From Acetobacter sacchari (lineage in GTDB: Bacteria; Pseudomonadota; Alphaproteobacteria; Acetobacterales; Acetobacteraceae), in the NCBI RefSeq assembly GCF_017377715.1, contig NZ_JAFVMF010000031.1, positions 1 to 34,031 of the forward strand: DNA of 34,031 bases, written 5' to 3'. This document shows positions 8,232 to 16,894 of the stretch, in pieces. Below the pieces are notes generated by a model, which saw only the letters and a list, made by a program, of their open reading frames with translations, made no database searches and was not told the DNA's origin. Within the stretch, counting starts at the first letter, position 1. The number at the start of each line of letters is the position of its first letter. A program made the translations under genes and the position numbers.

Positions 8232-9602
8232 TCAATCTTCCTTGGAAGGATGCTTTGGCGCTTCACCGTTGTGCGCTTCCGGATCGACCGAACGAAGAAA
8301 CCGCTCCGCCAGCGCGCCATAAAGCGGCTGCTTGCAGATCATGCGCGAGACGCCGAACGCAAGGAATGAACTGGCCAAAAGCGCGAGCGTGACCTGCTGA
8401 TTGTCGCACATTTCCATCACGATGACTGTGGCGGTCAGCGGCGCCTGCACGACAGCAGAAAAATACGCCACCGTGCCCAGGAGCACTACGGCGCCAGGGG
8501 TCGTGTGAGGCAAGAACTGCGCGATCCAACCACCGATGCCTGCGCCAACTGACAGCGATGGGGCGAATAACCCGCCCGGAATGCCCGAGCAGTAGGAAAT
8601 GATGGTGGCGCAGTATTTCAGAACGAAATACGAAGCGGGGTAATGCTCGTCACCCTGAATGATGGCGCGGGCCTGCGCGTAGCCGGTGCCATACGTCATG
8701 CCGCCGGAAGCCACGCCTATAATCGCCAGCGCCAAGCCGCAAAGCGCAGCGAACAAAATAGGCCGCTGGGCCACGAAGCGGCCGAATGCCCCAGGCAAGC
8801 CAGATGAAGCTCGAATCAGTATCGCCGAGAATGATCCGCCGGCGATCCCGCCGAGCAAGCCGCAAGCAAGAACGGCGAGCCAACTCACCCCGACCGGCAC
8901 GATTACATCGGTGTGCCCGAAATACGAATAATTACCGACCAACGCTATTGCCGTCACGCCCGAGAGCACGACCCCGGTTAGCAAAGTGCCGCTGGTCCGG
9001 TGCTCGAACGAGTGAGCCAGTTCCTCGATGCCGAACACTATTCCGGCGAGCGGCGTGTTGAACGCGGCCGCAACTCCCGCGGCTCCTCCAGTCATTACCA
9101 GCGCACGGCGAGACGCAATTTCGCTGAGCCGAAGGAAACGAGCCGCAGCATTCATGATTGCCGCGCCGACCTGCACCGTCGGCCCCTCACGGCCAATAGA
9201 AGCGCCCGCGACGAGCCCCAGACAGGTCAGGCAGATTTTCGCCGCAGCGATGCGGATCGAAAGCACCCGATCGACCACAGCCAGATCGTTGAGGTGCATG
9301 CAGGCGATCGCCTGAGGAATGCCGCTGCCTTGCGCGCCACGGAAGAAACGTCTGGTCAACCATATCGACAAGGCAAGTCCAGCAGGCGTCACTACAAGCA
9401 TAAACCATGGGTTGTGCTTGATGACATCGCTCCGGAGCGCAGCCGCCTTGTCCGCCAGCGCCGCGAAGCTGATCGCCACGATGCCGACGGCGATCGAACT
9501 GCCCCAGTAGATCAGCTTTCGCCGCCACTCCGCTGTCGTCATGCGCGCGGTGTCGCGAAAGTGCCTGATCCGGCCGACTTGGGTCGAGGTAGTCGTATGC
9601 AT
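8232..9602 (-). CDS. ClC family chloride channel / H+-Cl- antiporter
   Basis: A 456-residue inner-membrane ClC protein. The three chloride-selectivity motifs are present: GSGIP (92-96), GREGP (137-141) with the gating glutamate at 139, and GGLFAPSL (343-350). The pair Glu193-Glu194 matches the internal proton glutamate of the bacterial antiporters, and Tyr428 in KQPLYGAL matches the central chloride-coordinating tyrosine. By family knowledge this points to H+/Cl- exchange rather than a passive channel. No C-terminal CBS domains are fused. The ATG has AGGAAG five to six bases upstream. In acid-producing bacteria such antiporters are thought to help with acid stress; here that is inference. Confidence 0.93.
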   Translation of the reverse strand: MHTTTSTQVGRIRHFRDTARMTTAEWRRKLIYWGSSIAVGIVAISFAALADKAAALRSDVIKHNPWFMLVVTPAGLALSIWLTRRFFRGAQGSGIPQAIACMHLNDLAVVDRVLSIRIAAAKICLTCLGLVAGASIGREGPTVQVGAAIMNAAARFLRLSEIASRRALVMTGGAAGVAAAFNTPLAGIVFGIEELAHSFEHRTSGTLLTGVVLSGVTAIALVGNYSYFGHTDVIVPVGVSWLAVLACGLLGGIAGGSFSAILIRASSGLPGAFGRFVAQRPILFAALCGLALAIIGVASGGMTYGTGYAQARAIIQGDEHYPASYFVLKYCATIISYCSGIPGGLFAPSLSVGAGIGGWIAQFLPHTTPGAVVLLGTVAYFSAVVQAPLTATVIVMEMCDNQQVTLALLASSFLAFGVSRMICKQPLYGALAERFLRSVDPEAHNGEAPKHPSKED

Positions 9603-9799
9603 CGGTTCTTCCTGCTGCGGCGGGTCTCTTCAGCAATGAGAGGCAGCGCGCAATATCGTCCCGGCCTTACGCCTGCCGGGCGATCATTCCAAGTCCTAAT
9701 CCCACATGTCGGCTTAAAGTGTTTCGCCGGGTAGCGGCGTTAGCCGCAGTCTTGGTGATTAAGGCCCTCGTAATCCTGCATCCCTGTGGCCACCGTATG

Positions 9800-10738
9800 T
9801 CATACGACCGGTGGAGACGTGACCAAGATGCCCGTGTGCTTGGCCTTCGTTTCCGGCTCGACATGAATATTGATCAGCGCGCGCCCGATCGCTCGCCGAA
9901 GGCCAGCTTCTATCCGGTCGCAAATCTCGTGCACGACGCCGACCGTCATCGAACCCGGCACCACAAGATGAAATTCGATGAACGTTATGGCGCCTACGGT
10001 GCGAATGCGGATGTCATGCGCCTCCAGCGCGCCAGTCGCCGTTTCAGCGATTACTTCTCGCAGTTTGGTAAGGGTCGCAGAATCAGGGGCTTCGTCCATC
10101 AATCCCGACACGGATTGCCGAAGCATCTCCCAGCCAACCCGCAACACGTTAAGCGCAACGAGAGCAGCCAGCGCAGGGTCGAGCCAGACCCACCCTGTCA
10201 GCGGGATCAATGACAGGCCCGCAATCAGGCCGCATCCTGTCCAAACGTCCGAGATCACATGGTGACCACCTGCGATCAGCGCGGGTGAGCGTTCCGCTCG
10301 TCCTTTTCGGAGCAGCGTAAGCCCCCACGCGAAATTCAGCAGCGTGGCGACGCCGTTGAGCCCGACGCCGATCCACGGCGCCGTCTCAGGATGCGGCCTC
10401 AGAAATCCTTCCACCGCCGTTTTGCCTATGGCGTAAGCGGTGACCAGCACCAGCGCGCTCTCGACGATCGCCGAAAGGTATTCCGCCTTGTAATGCCCGT
10501 AGGTGTGGTTGTCGTCGGCCGGCCTCTCAGCCACGCGAATGGCCCACAGGGCAGCCGCCGCCGCGACGACGTTGATGATCGTCTCGAGCGCGTCCGCCTT
10601 CAACGCGACGCTGCCGGTGTTGACCCAGGCTGCGTATTTCAGTCCGAACGCGGCGATACTGACAGCAAAACTCGCCCATGCCAGCGCGAATTTTCGGTCC
10701 GGCTTCGGCGCGTCCCCAATTGGGGCGGCGTTAATCAT
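9800..10738 (-). CDS. Cation diffusion facilitator (CDF) family transporter
   Basis: A 312-residue CDF protein with six membrane helices and a C-terminal cytoplasmic metal-binding domain (from about residue 215). Helix 2 carries ADALETI and helix 5 HHVISD (His160, Asp164), the places where site A binds Zn2+, Fe2+ or Mn2+; ADDNHTYGHYKAEY between helices 2 and 3 is typical of the FieF/MntE-like branch. The second Asp of the usual D-x3-D in helix 2 is replaced (Thr53, with Glu52 next to it), so metal choice may differ. The ATG at 10738 is seven bases after the stop of the upstream CDF gene, so the two form an operon; longer in-frame extensions inside that gene are rejected. Confidence 0.9.
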   Translation of the reverse strand: MINAAPIGDAPKPDRKFALAWASFAVSIAAFGLKYAAWVNTGSVALKADALETIINVVAAAAALWAIRVAERPADDNHTYGHYKAEYLSAIVESALVLVTAYAIGKTAVEGFLRPHPETAPWIGVGLNGVATLLNFAWGLTLLRKGRAERSPALIAGGHHVISDVWTGCGLIAGLSLIPLTGWVWLDPALAALVALNVLRVGWEMLRQSVSGLMDEAPDSATLTKLREVIAETATGALEAHDIRIRTVGAITFIEFHLVVPGSMTVGVVHEICDRIEAGLRRAIGRALINIHVEPETKAKHTGILVTSPPVV

Positions 10739-10745
10739 GACAGGC

Positions 10746-11903
10746 TCACACGTGCAGCGCGTCGTCGAGGCTGCACCCGCCACCGCATGGCGAGACTTCG
10801 ATCTGCAGCGTCGCGTGCTGTACGCCGAAACGCGCGCGCAATTCCCGGCCCGCCGAGAGCAAAATCGCGTCGTTGGGAACGGCCGCATTTTCGCTGCGCA
10901 CGAGATGAACGGTGAGCGCCGTTTCAGTTGTGCTCATCGGCCAGACGTGAAGGTCGTGAAGGTCAGTCACGTCGGGAAGATTACGCAGAAAGGCGTCGAC
11001 GCCATGGATGTCAACACCCTTTGGAACCCCGTCGAGCGCCATATCCAGAGAGTCCCTGAGCAGCCCCCACGTCGTAAGAACGATAAGCGCCGAAATGGCG
11101 AGGCTCGCAGCCGGGTCCAGCCACGCCAGCCCCGTCAACAACACGAGCGCGCCGGTGGCTACAACACCGAGGGAGGCGACCGCATCCGTCGCCATATGCA
11201 GAAAGGCAGCGCGCAGGTTCAGATCATTCTTCTGACCGCTCATGAAGAACAGCGCGGTGACTCCGTTCACCGCCACGCCCAGCGCCGCCACGACCATCAC
11301 GCTTTTCCCCGCGACTTCCACAGGGTGGAACAGACGCAGCACGGCCTCCCACGCCACGCCGCCGGTCACGAGCAGCAAAGCTACGGCGTTGGTCAGCGCA
11401 GCAAGAATAGAGGAACGGCGCAGGCCGTAGGTAAAGCGCGCGGACGGCGCTCGGCGCGTCAACCGCTCCGCCAGCCAGGCGGCGGCCAAGGCGAGCACGT
11501 CGGACAGGTTATGACCAGCGTCGGCCAGGAGCGCTACGGAGTTCGCCAGCAGACCCCAGACAGTTTCGCCGACCAGATAGACCATGTTGAGGGCCATGCC
11601 GGCTGCAAAAGCGAGTCCGAACGACGCGGGAGCATGATGGTGATGCCCGAAAAGCCCATGATCATGATGATGATCGTGACCATGCCCGTGGTCGTGGTCG
11701 TGGTCGTGGTCGCCACACGCATGGCCGGCATCGGAGGGTTGCACGCTTATATCGGTGTCACACTTCGGTCCGCCCGTCGCGTCGTCGGGGTTATGTACGC
11801 CGCATGCGCCTTCGTCGTGAGCATGATCGTGTGCATCGGAAGAATGGGTGTGTTCATCCGGTGAACCATGGCGGTGACCGCCAGAAGTGGAGGACGCGGT
11901 CAT
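10746..11903 (-). CDS. CDF family metal exporter with His-rich N-terminus (CzcD/ZitB-like)
   Basis: A 385-residue CDF exporter of the zinc (CzcD/ZitB) branch, which expels Zn2+ and sometimes Co2+ or Cd2+ in exchange for protons. Residues 1-92 are a hydrophilic tail crowded with His and Asp, including a run from about 61 to 90 that is mostly HD/HG repeats, plus cysteines at 34, 48 and 63. The membrane domain has ADAGHNLSD (site A residues Asp128, His131, Asp135) and HMATD (His236, Asp240). The C-terminus carries a short CGGGC motif, another likely metal ligand. AAGGAG lies eight bases before the ATG. A second, differently typed CDF gene follows immediately. Confidence 0.93.
   Translation of the reverse strand: MTASSTSGGHRHGSPDEHTHSSDAHDHAHDEGACGVHNPDDATGGPKCDTDISVQPSDAGHACGDHDHDHDHGHGHDHHHDHGLFGHHHHAPASFGLAFAAGMALNMVYLVGETVWGLLANSVALLADAGHNLSDVLALAAAWLAERLTRRAPSARFTYGLRRSSILAALTNAVALLLVTGGVAWEAVLRLFHPVEVAGKSVMVVAALGVAVNGVTALFFMSGQKNDLNLRAAFLHMATDAVASLGVVATGALVLLTGLAWLDPAASLAISALIVLTTWGLLRDSLDMALDGVPKGVDIHGVDAFLRNLPDVTDLHDLHVWPMSTTETALTVHLVRSENAAVPNDAILLSAGRELRARFGVQHATLQIEVSPCGGGCSLDDALHV
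11687..11710. repeat. Hexanucleotide tandem repeat in the His-rich tail
   Basis: Four exact tandem copies of CGTGGT (plus strand), encoding alternating His-Asp on the minus strand in the metal-binding tail of the CDF exporter. Units of six keep the reading frame, so slippage would change the number of metal-binding His residues without breaking the gene. Confidence 0.75.
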
Positions 11904-12210
11904 GTCGCAATCTCCTTGGTCGGTCTTGCGCTACAGGTCACGGTTGACAGGAGGTCGTCCCGAAGACTTGATTCCCGCGTCTCATAGACCATACCGCCCG
12001 TTTGCAAAACGGGAAGTTTACAGTGTCGCCGTCGGATGGGAGCAGTGCGCTCTCTATTGCTCCACGCAATGAGTCTACTCTCTCGTGATCGCCGATCTGT
12101 CGTGATATGAGCCGCCCGATTGTGGCTCCTGTCGGGGCCAGCGGCGTCACGCTCGCATGCTCGCCGCCATGTGGAGACGCGTCAGGCGTCTGAAGCCTAA
12201 TGGAGAACTC
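11904..12210. promoter_or_regulatory. Divergent control region with a 17-bp palindrome
   Basis: This 307-base gap separates the metal-exporter operon (minus) from the FAD oxidoreductase (plus). CCCGTTT, GCA, AAACGGG at 11997-12013 is a perfect seven-base inverted repeat with a three-base centre, about 94 bases before the exporter start. The short centre makes it more like a protein-binding operator than a hairpin. The regulator is not in the window. A metal-responsive repressor would be the natural guess, without direct support. Confidence 0.35.
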
Positions 12211-13881
12211 ATGATCCGTCTGACCGAGGTGAGGTTGCCGCTCGACCACGCGCCGGAAGCGCTGATCGCCGCCGCGCGCGCCAGGCTCGGCCTTACGGAC
12301 GCCGACGCGCTCGATTTGCGCGTCGCGCGGCGCGGATACGACGCACGTCGTCGTGGCGGCATCATGTTGGTCTACAGCCTGGACTGCGCGGTGGCGGACG
12401 AGGCCGCCATTCTGGCGAAAGCAGGCGAAGATACGCGTATTGGCCCGTCGCCGGACACCAGTTATCGCCCTGTCGATGTCGAAGGTCCGCGGTTGGCCAG
12501 AGGCGACGCGTTTCAAAGACCGGTTGTGATCGGCGCGGGACCGTGCGGACTGATGGCGGGGCTGATTCTCGCGCAGATGGGGTTGCGGCCGCTGATTCTC
12601 GAGCGCGGAAAGGCTGTCCGCGAACGCACGGTCGACACGTTCGCCCTGTGGCGGCGGTCGATCCTGACGCCGGAAAGCAACGTGCAGTTCGGCGAGGGCG
12701 GAGCCGGGACGTTCTCCGACGGCAAGCTCTACAGCCAGGTCAGCGACCCACGCCATCTGGGGCGCAAGGTGCTGGAGGAATTCGTACGTGCGGGAGCGCC
12801 CGAGGAAATCCTGTTCGTCTCGAAACCGCATATCGGCACTTTCCGGCTCGTCTCGATGGTCGAGCATATTCGCGCCGAGATCGAGGCGGCTGGCGGCGAA
12901 TACCGGTTCAGCGCCCGGGTCGACGAACTCCTGCTTGATGAGCAGAGAAGCGTACGAGGCCTGCGTCTGTCCGGCGGAGAGGAGGTCGCTGCGTCGCACG
13001 TCATTCTCGCGATCGGTCACAGCGCGCGCGACACATTCAGCATGCTGGAGGCGGCTGGCGTGGAGATGCAGTCCAAGCCGTTCTCTATCGGCGTGCGGAT
13101 CGAGCATCCCCAATCCCTGATCGACGCCGACCGTTTTGGACCGCAAGCTGGTTCGCCGCTGCTGGGAGCCGCCGATTACAAACTCGCCCACCACGCGTCC
13201 AACGGGCGTGGCGTCTACTCCTTCTGCATGTGCCCCGGCGGCACTGTTGTCGCCGCCACGTCCGAGGAGGGGCGGGTGGTCACCAACGGGATGAGCCAGT
13301 ATTCGCGCGCCGAACGCAACGCTAATGCGGGCATCGTCGTCGATCTGCGACCCGGCGAGGACTATCCGGACGAACCGCTGGCAGGCGTGGCGTTCCAGCG
13401 GCATTGGGAGCGGCAGGCCTTTCTCGCCGGAGGAGGCGACTACCGCGCCCCGGCGCAGCGCGTGGGCGATTTTCTTGCGGGCCGCGCCTCCACGTCGCTC
13501 GGCTCCGTGACGCCGTCCTACCGGCCCGGCGTCACGCCGACGGATCTTTCCGCCTGTTTGCCTGATTTCGCTGTCGAGGCGATCCGGGAGGCTCTTCCCG
13601 CATTCGCGCGAAAGCTGCCGGGATTCGCGATGGAGGACGCAGTGCTAACGGGCGTGGAGACGCGCACGTCCTCTCCTCTGCGCATCCCGCGCGGTCAGGA
13701 CGGGCGCAGCCTCAATACAGGCGGTCTGTTTCCTGCAGGCGAGGGCGCCGGTTACGCAGGCGGCATCCTGTCCGCTGCGATCGACGGCATTCGGATTGCG
13801 GAAGCCGTCGCGCTGTCTATGGTGGGGCGTGAGGCTACGGGACTTCTCCGCGGTTCCGCCGGCAAGGAGCAGGCTGGATGA
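12211..13881 (+). CDS. NAD(P)/FAD-dependent oxidoreductase (COG2509-like)
   Basis: A 556-residue flavoprotein of the uncharacterised FAD-dependent dehydrogenase group. Residues 1-95 form an N-terminal domain with a QRP-type link to the Rossmann fold; GAGPCG (108-113) begins the FAD-binding fingerprint, with the acidic strand end at Glu131 (LILERG). Later blocks include FSDGKLYSQV, a CMCPGG segment and the closing FPAGEGAGYAGGILSAAIDG that contacts FAD. The Cys-x-Cys in CMCPGG is typical of this group, and its function is unknown. The start at 12211 (MIRLTEVRLPLDH) is preceded by GGAGAA; an upstream in-frame ATG at 12157 would add 18 residues without support. The substrate cannot be named. Confidence 0.88.
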   Translation: MIRLTEVRLPLDHAPEALIAAARARLGLTDADALDLRVARRGYDARRRGGIMLVYSLDCAVADEAAILAKAGEDTRIGPSPDTSYRPVDVEGPRLARGDAFQRPVVIGAGPCGLMAGLILAQMGLRPLILERGKAVRERTVDTFALWRRSILTPESNVQFGEGGAGTFSDGKLYSQVSDPRHLGRKVLEEFVRAGAPEEILFVSKPHIGTFRLVSMVEHIRAEIEAAGGEYRFSARVDELLLDEQRSVRGLRLSGGEEVAASHVILAIGHSARDTFSMLEAAGVEMQSKPFSIGVRIEHPQSLIDADRFGPQAGSPLLGAADYKLAHHASNGRGVYSFCMCPGGTVVAATSEEGRVVTNGMSQYSRAERNANAGIVVDLRPGEDYPDEPLAGVAFQRHWERQAFLAGGGDYRAPAQRVGDFLAGRASTSLGSVTPSYRPGVTPTDLSACLPDFAVEAIREALPAFARKLPGFAMEDAVLTGVETRTSSPLRIPRGQDGRSLNTGGLFPAGEGAGYAGGILSAAIDGIRIAEAVALSMVGREATGLLRGSAGKEQAG

Positions 13882-14041
13882 CACCAATCCCACTTCGTGT
13901 AGCGCTCCAGATCGCCCCCGATTATATGCCGCAAGTCACAGGAAAAACAGGCATTCGTCCCAAATCTGAGTTTCCGTTACAATGACAAGTCACCGCCAGC
14001 ACCACTGCGGAGTGGGGCAGCCATCGTGTGTAATAGCCGGC

Positions 14042-14611
14042 TTAGAACTCTCCAAATGGTTCAGTAAATAACCTCGCATTTCTCCGAATGGGTTCGTTTC
14101 GTGTGGTGTACACCTTAAAGTCAAACCCAGACGCAAGTGCGTATTGCGAAAACGGGTAAACGGATTCTCGCCTGCAAGAAGGACAAACAGGGATTTGTGT
14201 TACGAGGGCTACCCAACGAATGGCATTACTATTTCCCTCGAAGCAAAAGCGATCTTTGAATTCCTGAAGCAATTTAGGCTCCGTGTGATTTCTCATCTGT
14301 ATGTTTCTTTGATTTGAAACTTCTCCCGGTATGTTACTAGTTATTGGCGCAACATGATGTGCGTAACCTTGCTCGAAGCTATACCGAGATGAATTTGAAT
14401 GAGAATGTAATTGATATAAGATATTATCACCCAAAAAATTGAGAACAGCAGCAAGACCTGCGATATTGCCGGTGGTTTGATTCGGTATTTGGCTTAGGTC
14501 TGCCATCATGCCCCGCACCACATTTTCAATATTGCGGGGATCGAGCATATAATCTTTCGCCAGAGGATAACTTTCACCGGCATAAACGTTGCCGCTTCTT
14601 GTTCGTACCAT
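14042..14611 (-). CDS. Deaminase-fold-like protein, possible orphan toxin/effector
   Basis: No named family is certain, but the last 90 residues match the layout of the zinc-dependent nucleotide/nucleic-acid deaminase fold. HTE (109-111) starts a helix (PKLLQEFKDRF), then comes a strand (IRWVALVTQI), then CPSC (143-146) starts the next helix, then a strand (FDFKVYTT). In that superfamily the H-x-E and C-x-x-C motifs hold the catalytic zinc and the general acid/base. Many bacterial members are polymorphic toxins. This one is only 189 residues and has no signal peptide or delivery domain. Residues 1-108 are unrecognised. AAGGA lies eight bases before the ATG. The gene sits in AT-rich DNA unlike its neighbours, suggesting transfer, and no immunity gene is adjacent. 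It is translated intact. Confidence 0.6.
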   Translation of the reverse strand: MVRTRSGNVYAGESYPLAKDYMLDPRNIENVVRGMMADLSQIPNQTTGNIAGLAAVLNFLGDNILYQLHSHSNSSRYSFEQGYAHHVAPITSNIPGEVSNQRNIQMRNHTEPKLLQEFKDRFCFEGNSNAIRWVALVTQIPVCPSCRRESVYPFSQYALASGFDFKVYTTRNEPIRRNARLFTEPFGEF

Positions 14612-15436
14612 GTTGTTATTCCTTCATCGGTGCAGAACAAATTAGACAAACTAATTTTATTTTATACGTATCTAAAAATATATATAATTATACATGATGA
14701 CGCAATCGCTGACTCGTGCGCGAAGTGGCGATTGGCGTCTGTTTTGATTTTCCTAATGAGCAGGAGGAACTGGCTGGTCATAAGGGAGATGAAGCAGCGG
14801 GATGACCATTCGATTTCTGACTTGCGATAGATCCCAACCCGCGGAGTTCGTCAGTTAAAATCGTCGAAAGCTCTTGTCATAAACGAAAAATTCACGGCGA
14901 AGCAAAGGAGCTTATGAGGGACGGTGTAGCGGATTTTGGGAGGCTTCCGGTTGCCTGCACGTTAATGTTCGCCGTGGTGGTCCACGGCAGGCTTTGGCGC
15001 TCTCCTCCTTAGCTAGTTAACTGTTGCTGAGAACTTTAGCAGGAACGGGCGCAGACCGGAGAAGGCCGTTATCAACCATCGCAGCCTTGGATTTCGGCCG
15101 CGTGGGCAGTTGTCCCACCAGCAGATCCTGCATATCGGCGTGGGAGCGCATTGCGCGTCCGGTGCAACCGCCGTCCGGTTCGTCGTCAGCGTCGTATCCA
15201 TTCGCCCCGGCTTATGGATGCAACTCCGGTTCATCGTGTTGGCGGGTGTTCTTTGTTCGGTGTGGGCACTTTTTTCCAACCAGATAATACCACGATAACT
15301 GGACCCGCATTAACTTTTGTGCTGAGGGACAGTCTCTCGGGCCGTGACGCGGGCGTAACGGAACCGAATCGACTCCTCGCACGTCACGTCCGCATCTTCA
15401 TTTCCCGGCTATGCCGCAGGAGCAGAAGGGCGCGGC
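14612..15436. other. Long intergenic stretch, partly AT-rich
   Basis: About 825 bases without a convincing gene. The first 120 bases continue the AT-rich composition of the deaminase-like gene, then composition returns to normal. GCCGTGG, TGGT, CCACGGC (14971-14988) is a perfect seven-pair stem with a four-base loop and no T-run. Frames of 60-90 codons exist on both strands at 15013-15300, but their translations look like out-of-frame DNA. It may hold remnants of a mobile element or decayed genes that I cannot name. The last bases carry the ribosome binding site (AAGGG) of the phosphoesterase. Confidence 0.4.
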
Positions 15437-16192
15437 ATGACCCGGTTGTGGATACTTTCGGATCTCCATCTCGAATACGCACGTTCTCCAGATTCATACG
15501 ATCCACCGCGCCCCGCGTTCGACGTGCTGGTGGCGGCGGGGGATATCCTGGAGGGGGATCCAGAAGGCGCGATCGAGACCGTCGCGCGTCTGGCCGCTGG
15601 GCGGCCCGCCGTGTTTGTCCTTGGCAATCATGAAATCTGGGGTGGCACGCTGTCGCAGCAGCAGGCCCGCGCGCAAGAGGCTGCGCGGCGCTTCGGCGTC
15701 ACATTGCTCGACGAGTCAGCCCGTGTCCTGCGTGGCGTCAGATTTGTCGGATGCACCCTCTGGGCGGACGGACGTCTCTCAGGCCTCGACGTTCGTCCCC
15801 GGCTTCTTACCGGGGAAGGTTTTCTGAGGCCGGACGGCCGTGGCGGCGTCAGGGTGGGCGATGAGCTTGCGCAGCATGAACGTCAAGTCGCGCAACTCGA
15901 CCGGCTGCTGGGGGTCGAAAAGCCGCGCGGCACAGCTCTGGTCGTCGTGACGCACCATGCGCCGTTGCTGGACTGCGTGCCGTCGCATTTGAGAGGCGAA
16001 CGGAATATCGGCCTCTACGCTTCTGATCTTTCAGATATTTTCTGGCGTCGAGACATAGATTTATGGGTTCACGGCCACATTCACGCCGTTGGAGACATGC
16101 GGCATCCGGGCGGCGCCCGCATCGTCTGCAACCCAGCAGGACCACGCTTCTCGACGCCGGGCTTTCGGAACGATCTGATCGTCACCGTGTAA
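15437..16192 (+). CDS. Calcineurin-like metallophosphoesterase
   Basis: A 251-residue cytoplasmic metallophosphoesterase. All metal-site motifs are present in order: SDLHLEY (Asp9, His11), AGD (Asp36), GNHE (64-66), THHAP (His173-His174) and HGHIH (His214, His216). These bind a two-metal centre that hydrolyses phosphomono- or diesters. Length and motif spacing suit small standalone members. The substrate is not predictable. AAGGG lies six bases before the ATG. It is transcribed alone, with the small lipoprotein gene 285 bases downstream on the same strand. Confidence 0.9.
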   Translation: MTRLWILSDLHLEYARSPDSYDPPRPAFDVLVAAGDILEGDPEGAIETVARLAAGRPAVFVLGNHEIWGGTLSQQQARAQEAARRFGVTLLDESARVLRGVRFVGCTLWADGRLSGLDVRPRLLTGEGFLRPDGRGGVRVGDELAQHERQVAQLDRLLGVEKPRGTALVVVTHHAPLLDCVPSHLRGERNIGLYASDLSDIFWRRDIDLWVHGHIHAVGDMRHPGGARIVCNPAGPRFSTPGFRNDLIVTV

Positions 16193-16477
16193 AGCGTGCG
16201 CGCTGAGAGGCATATATTGCCGCAGCCGAATAGAAGGTCGTTTATATCGAGCACATGTTACCATTGATCGGCGCCGCTTCCCCGGTGTGGCTCCTTTTGC
16301 CGCAGTAGAGCCCAAACACGTAGCAGCGGACCGCGGACACACTACCTTGCGACCGGAAGGCGCAATTAAATAATCGGGTCAGCAACCGGTCATCACCGCA
16401 CCTGTTAGGCTTTATATTACCAACCGCAGTCTCCATCTTAACCGACACTCCCGACAATTGATCTTGAGGAGAATGTT

Positions 16478-16624
16478 GTGAGAGCATCGATTTTTATCGC
16501 AGTAATCCTTACCTCGCTTTGCGTCTCAAGCTGCGCGAACAATGCCGACACGAATGACCATTTTAACTATGAGCAAGACATCACCCGACGATCACGTCTT
16601 GGGGGCGGTCAATCCCACATGTAA
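16478..16624 (+). CDS. Small lipoprotein of 48 residues
   Basis: A short frame with the features of a real gene: GAGGAG six bases before a GTG start, an N-terminus VRASIFIAVILTSL typical of a signal peptide, and a lipobox VSSC with Cys19 as the lipidated residue. The mature part would be about 30 residues, polar, ending in RRSRLGGGQSHM before TAA. An ATG five bases upstream of the GTG is out of frame and stops at once. Residues after the lipidated Cys are Ala-Asn-Asn. Function is unknown; small lipoproteins of this size include entericidin-like proteins, but there is no sequence match to claim. Confidence 0.6.
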   Translation: MRASIFIAVILTSLCVSSCANNADTNDHFNYEQDITRRSRLGGGQSHM

Positions 16625-16894
16625 ATTCGGACTTGATGCGCGCATCTAAAGTTTGGACATTCGCTTTGTTCCAGCGCGCAATATCCTGATGAGCGAGTGG
16701 CGTCGGGCCCATTTCGCCGGGCGGTATAAACGCAACAGGACGCTCATACGCTCGATGAAGCTCTTTATCGTGACAGAGGCAGAACGCGGAACCAAAGATC
16801 AGGTCTTCACATCCGGGGAATTATGAGCATCGGGTGGACGCGTGAGGCAGACAGTCAATTGATTGTATTTTCCCCAATTTTTTATCAATAAATT

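Noticed and set aside
10503..11864. 453-codon plus-strand frame
   Set aside because: It is antisense to two clearly recognisable CDF exporters; its translation has poly-Val and poly-Met runs created by the His codon repeats on the other strand.
13752..13934. 60-codon minus-strand frame over the end of the oxidoreductase gene
   Set aside because: Most of it is antisense to a conserved FAD-binding segment and it has no start signal.
15013..15300. Overlapping frames on both strands, considered as a transposase end
   Set aside because: No DDE-type motif, terminal inverted repeat or target duplication could be found, so it is left as unassigned DNA.
16689..16826. 45-codon plus-strand frame after the small lipoprotein
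   Set aside because: There is no ribosome binding site and its composition is biased to Arg; kept only as a chance frame.
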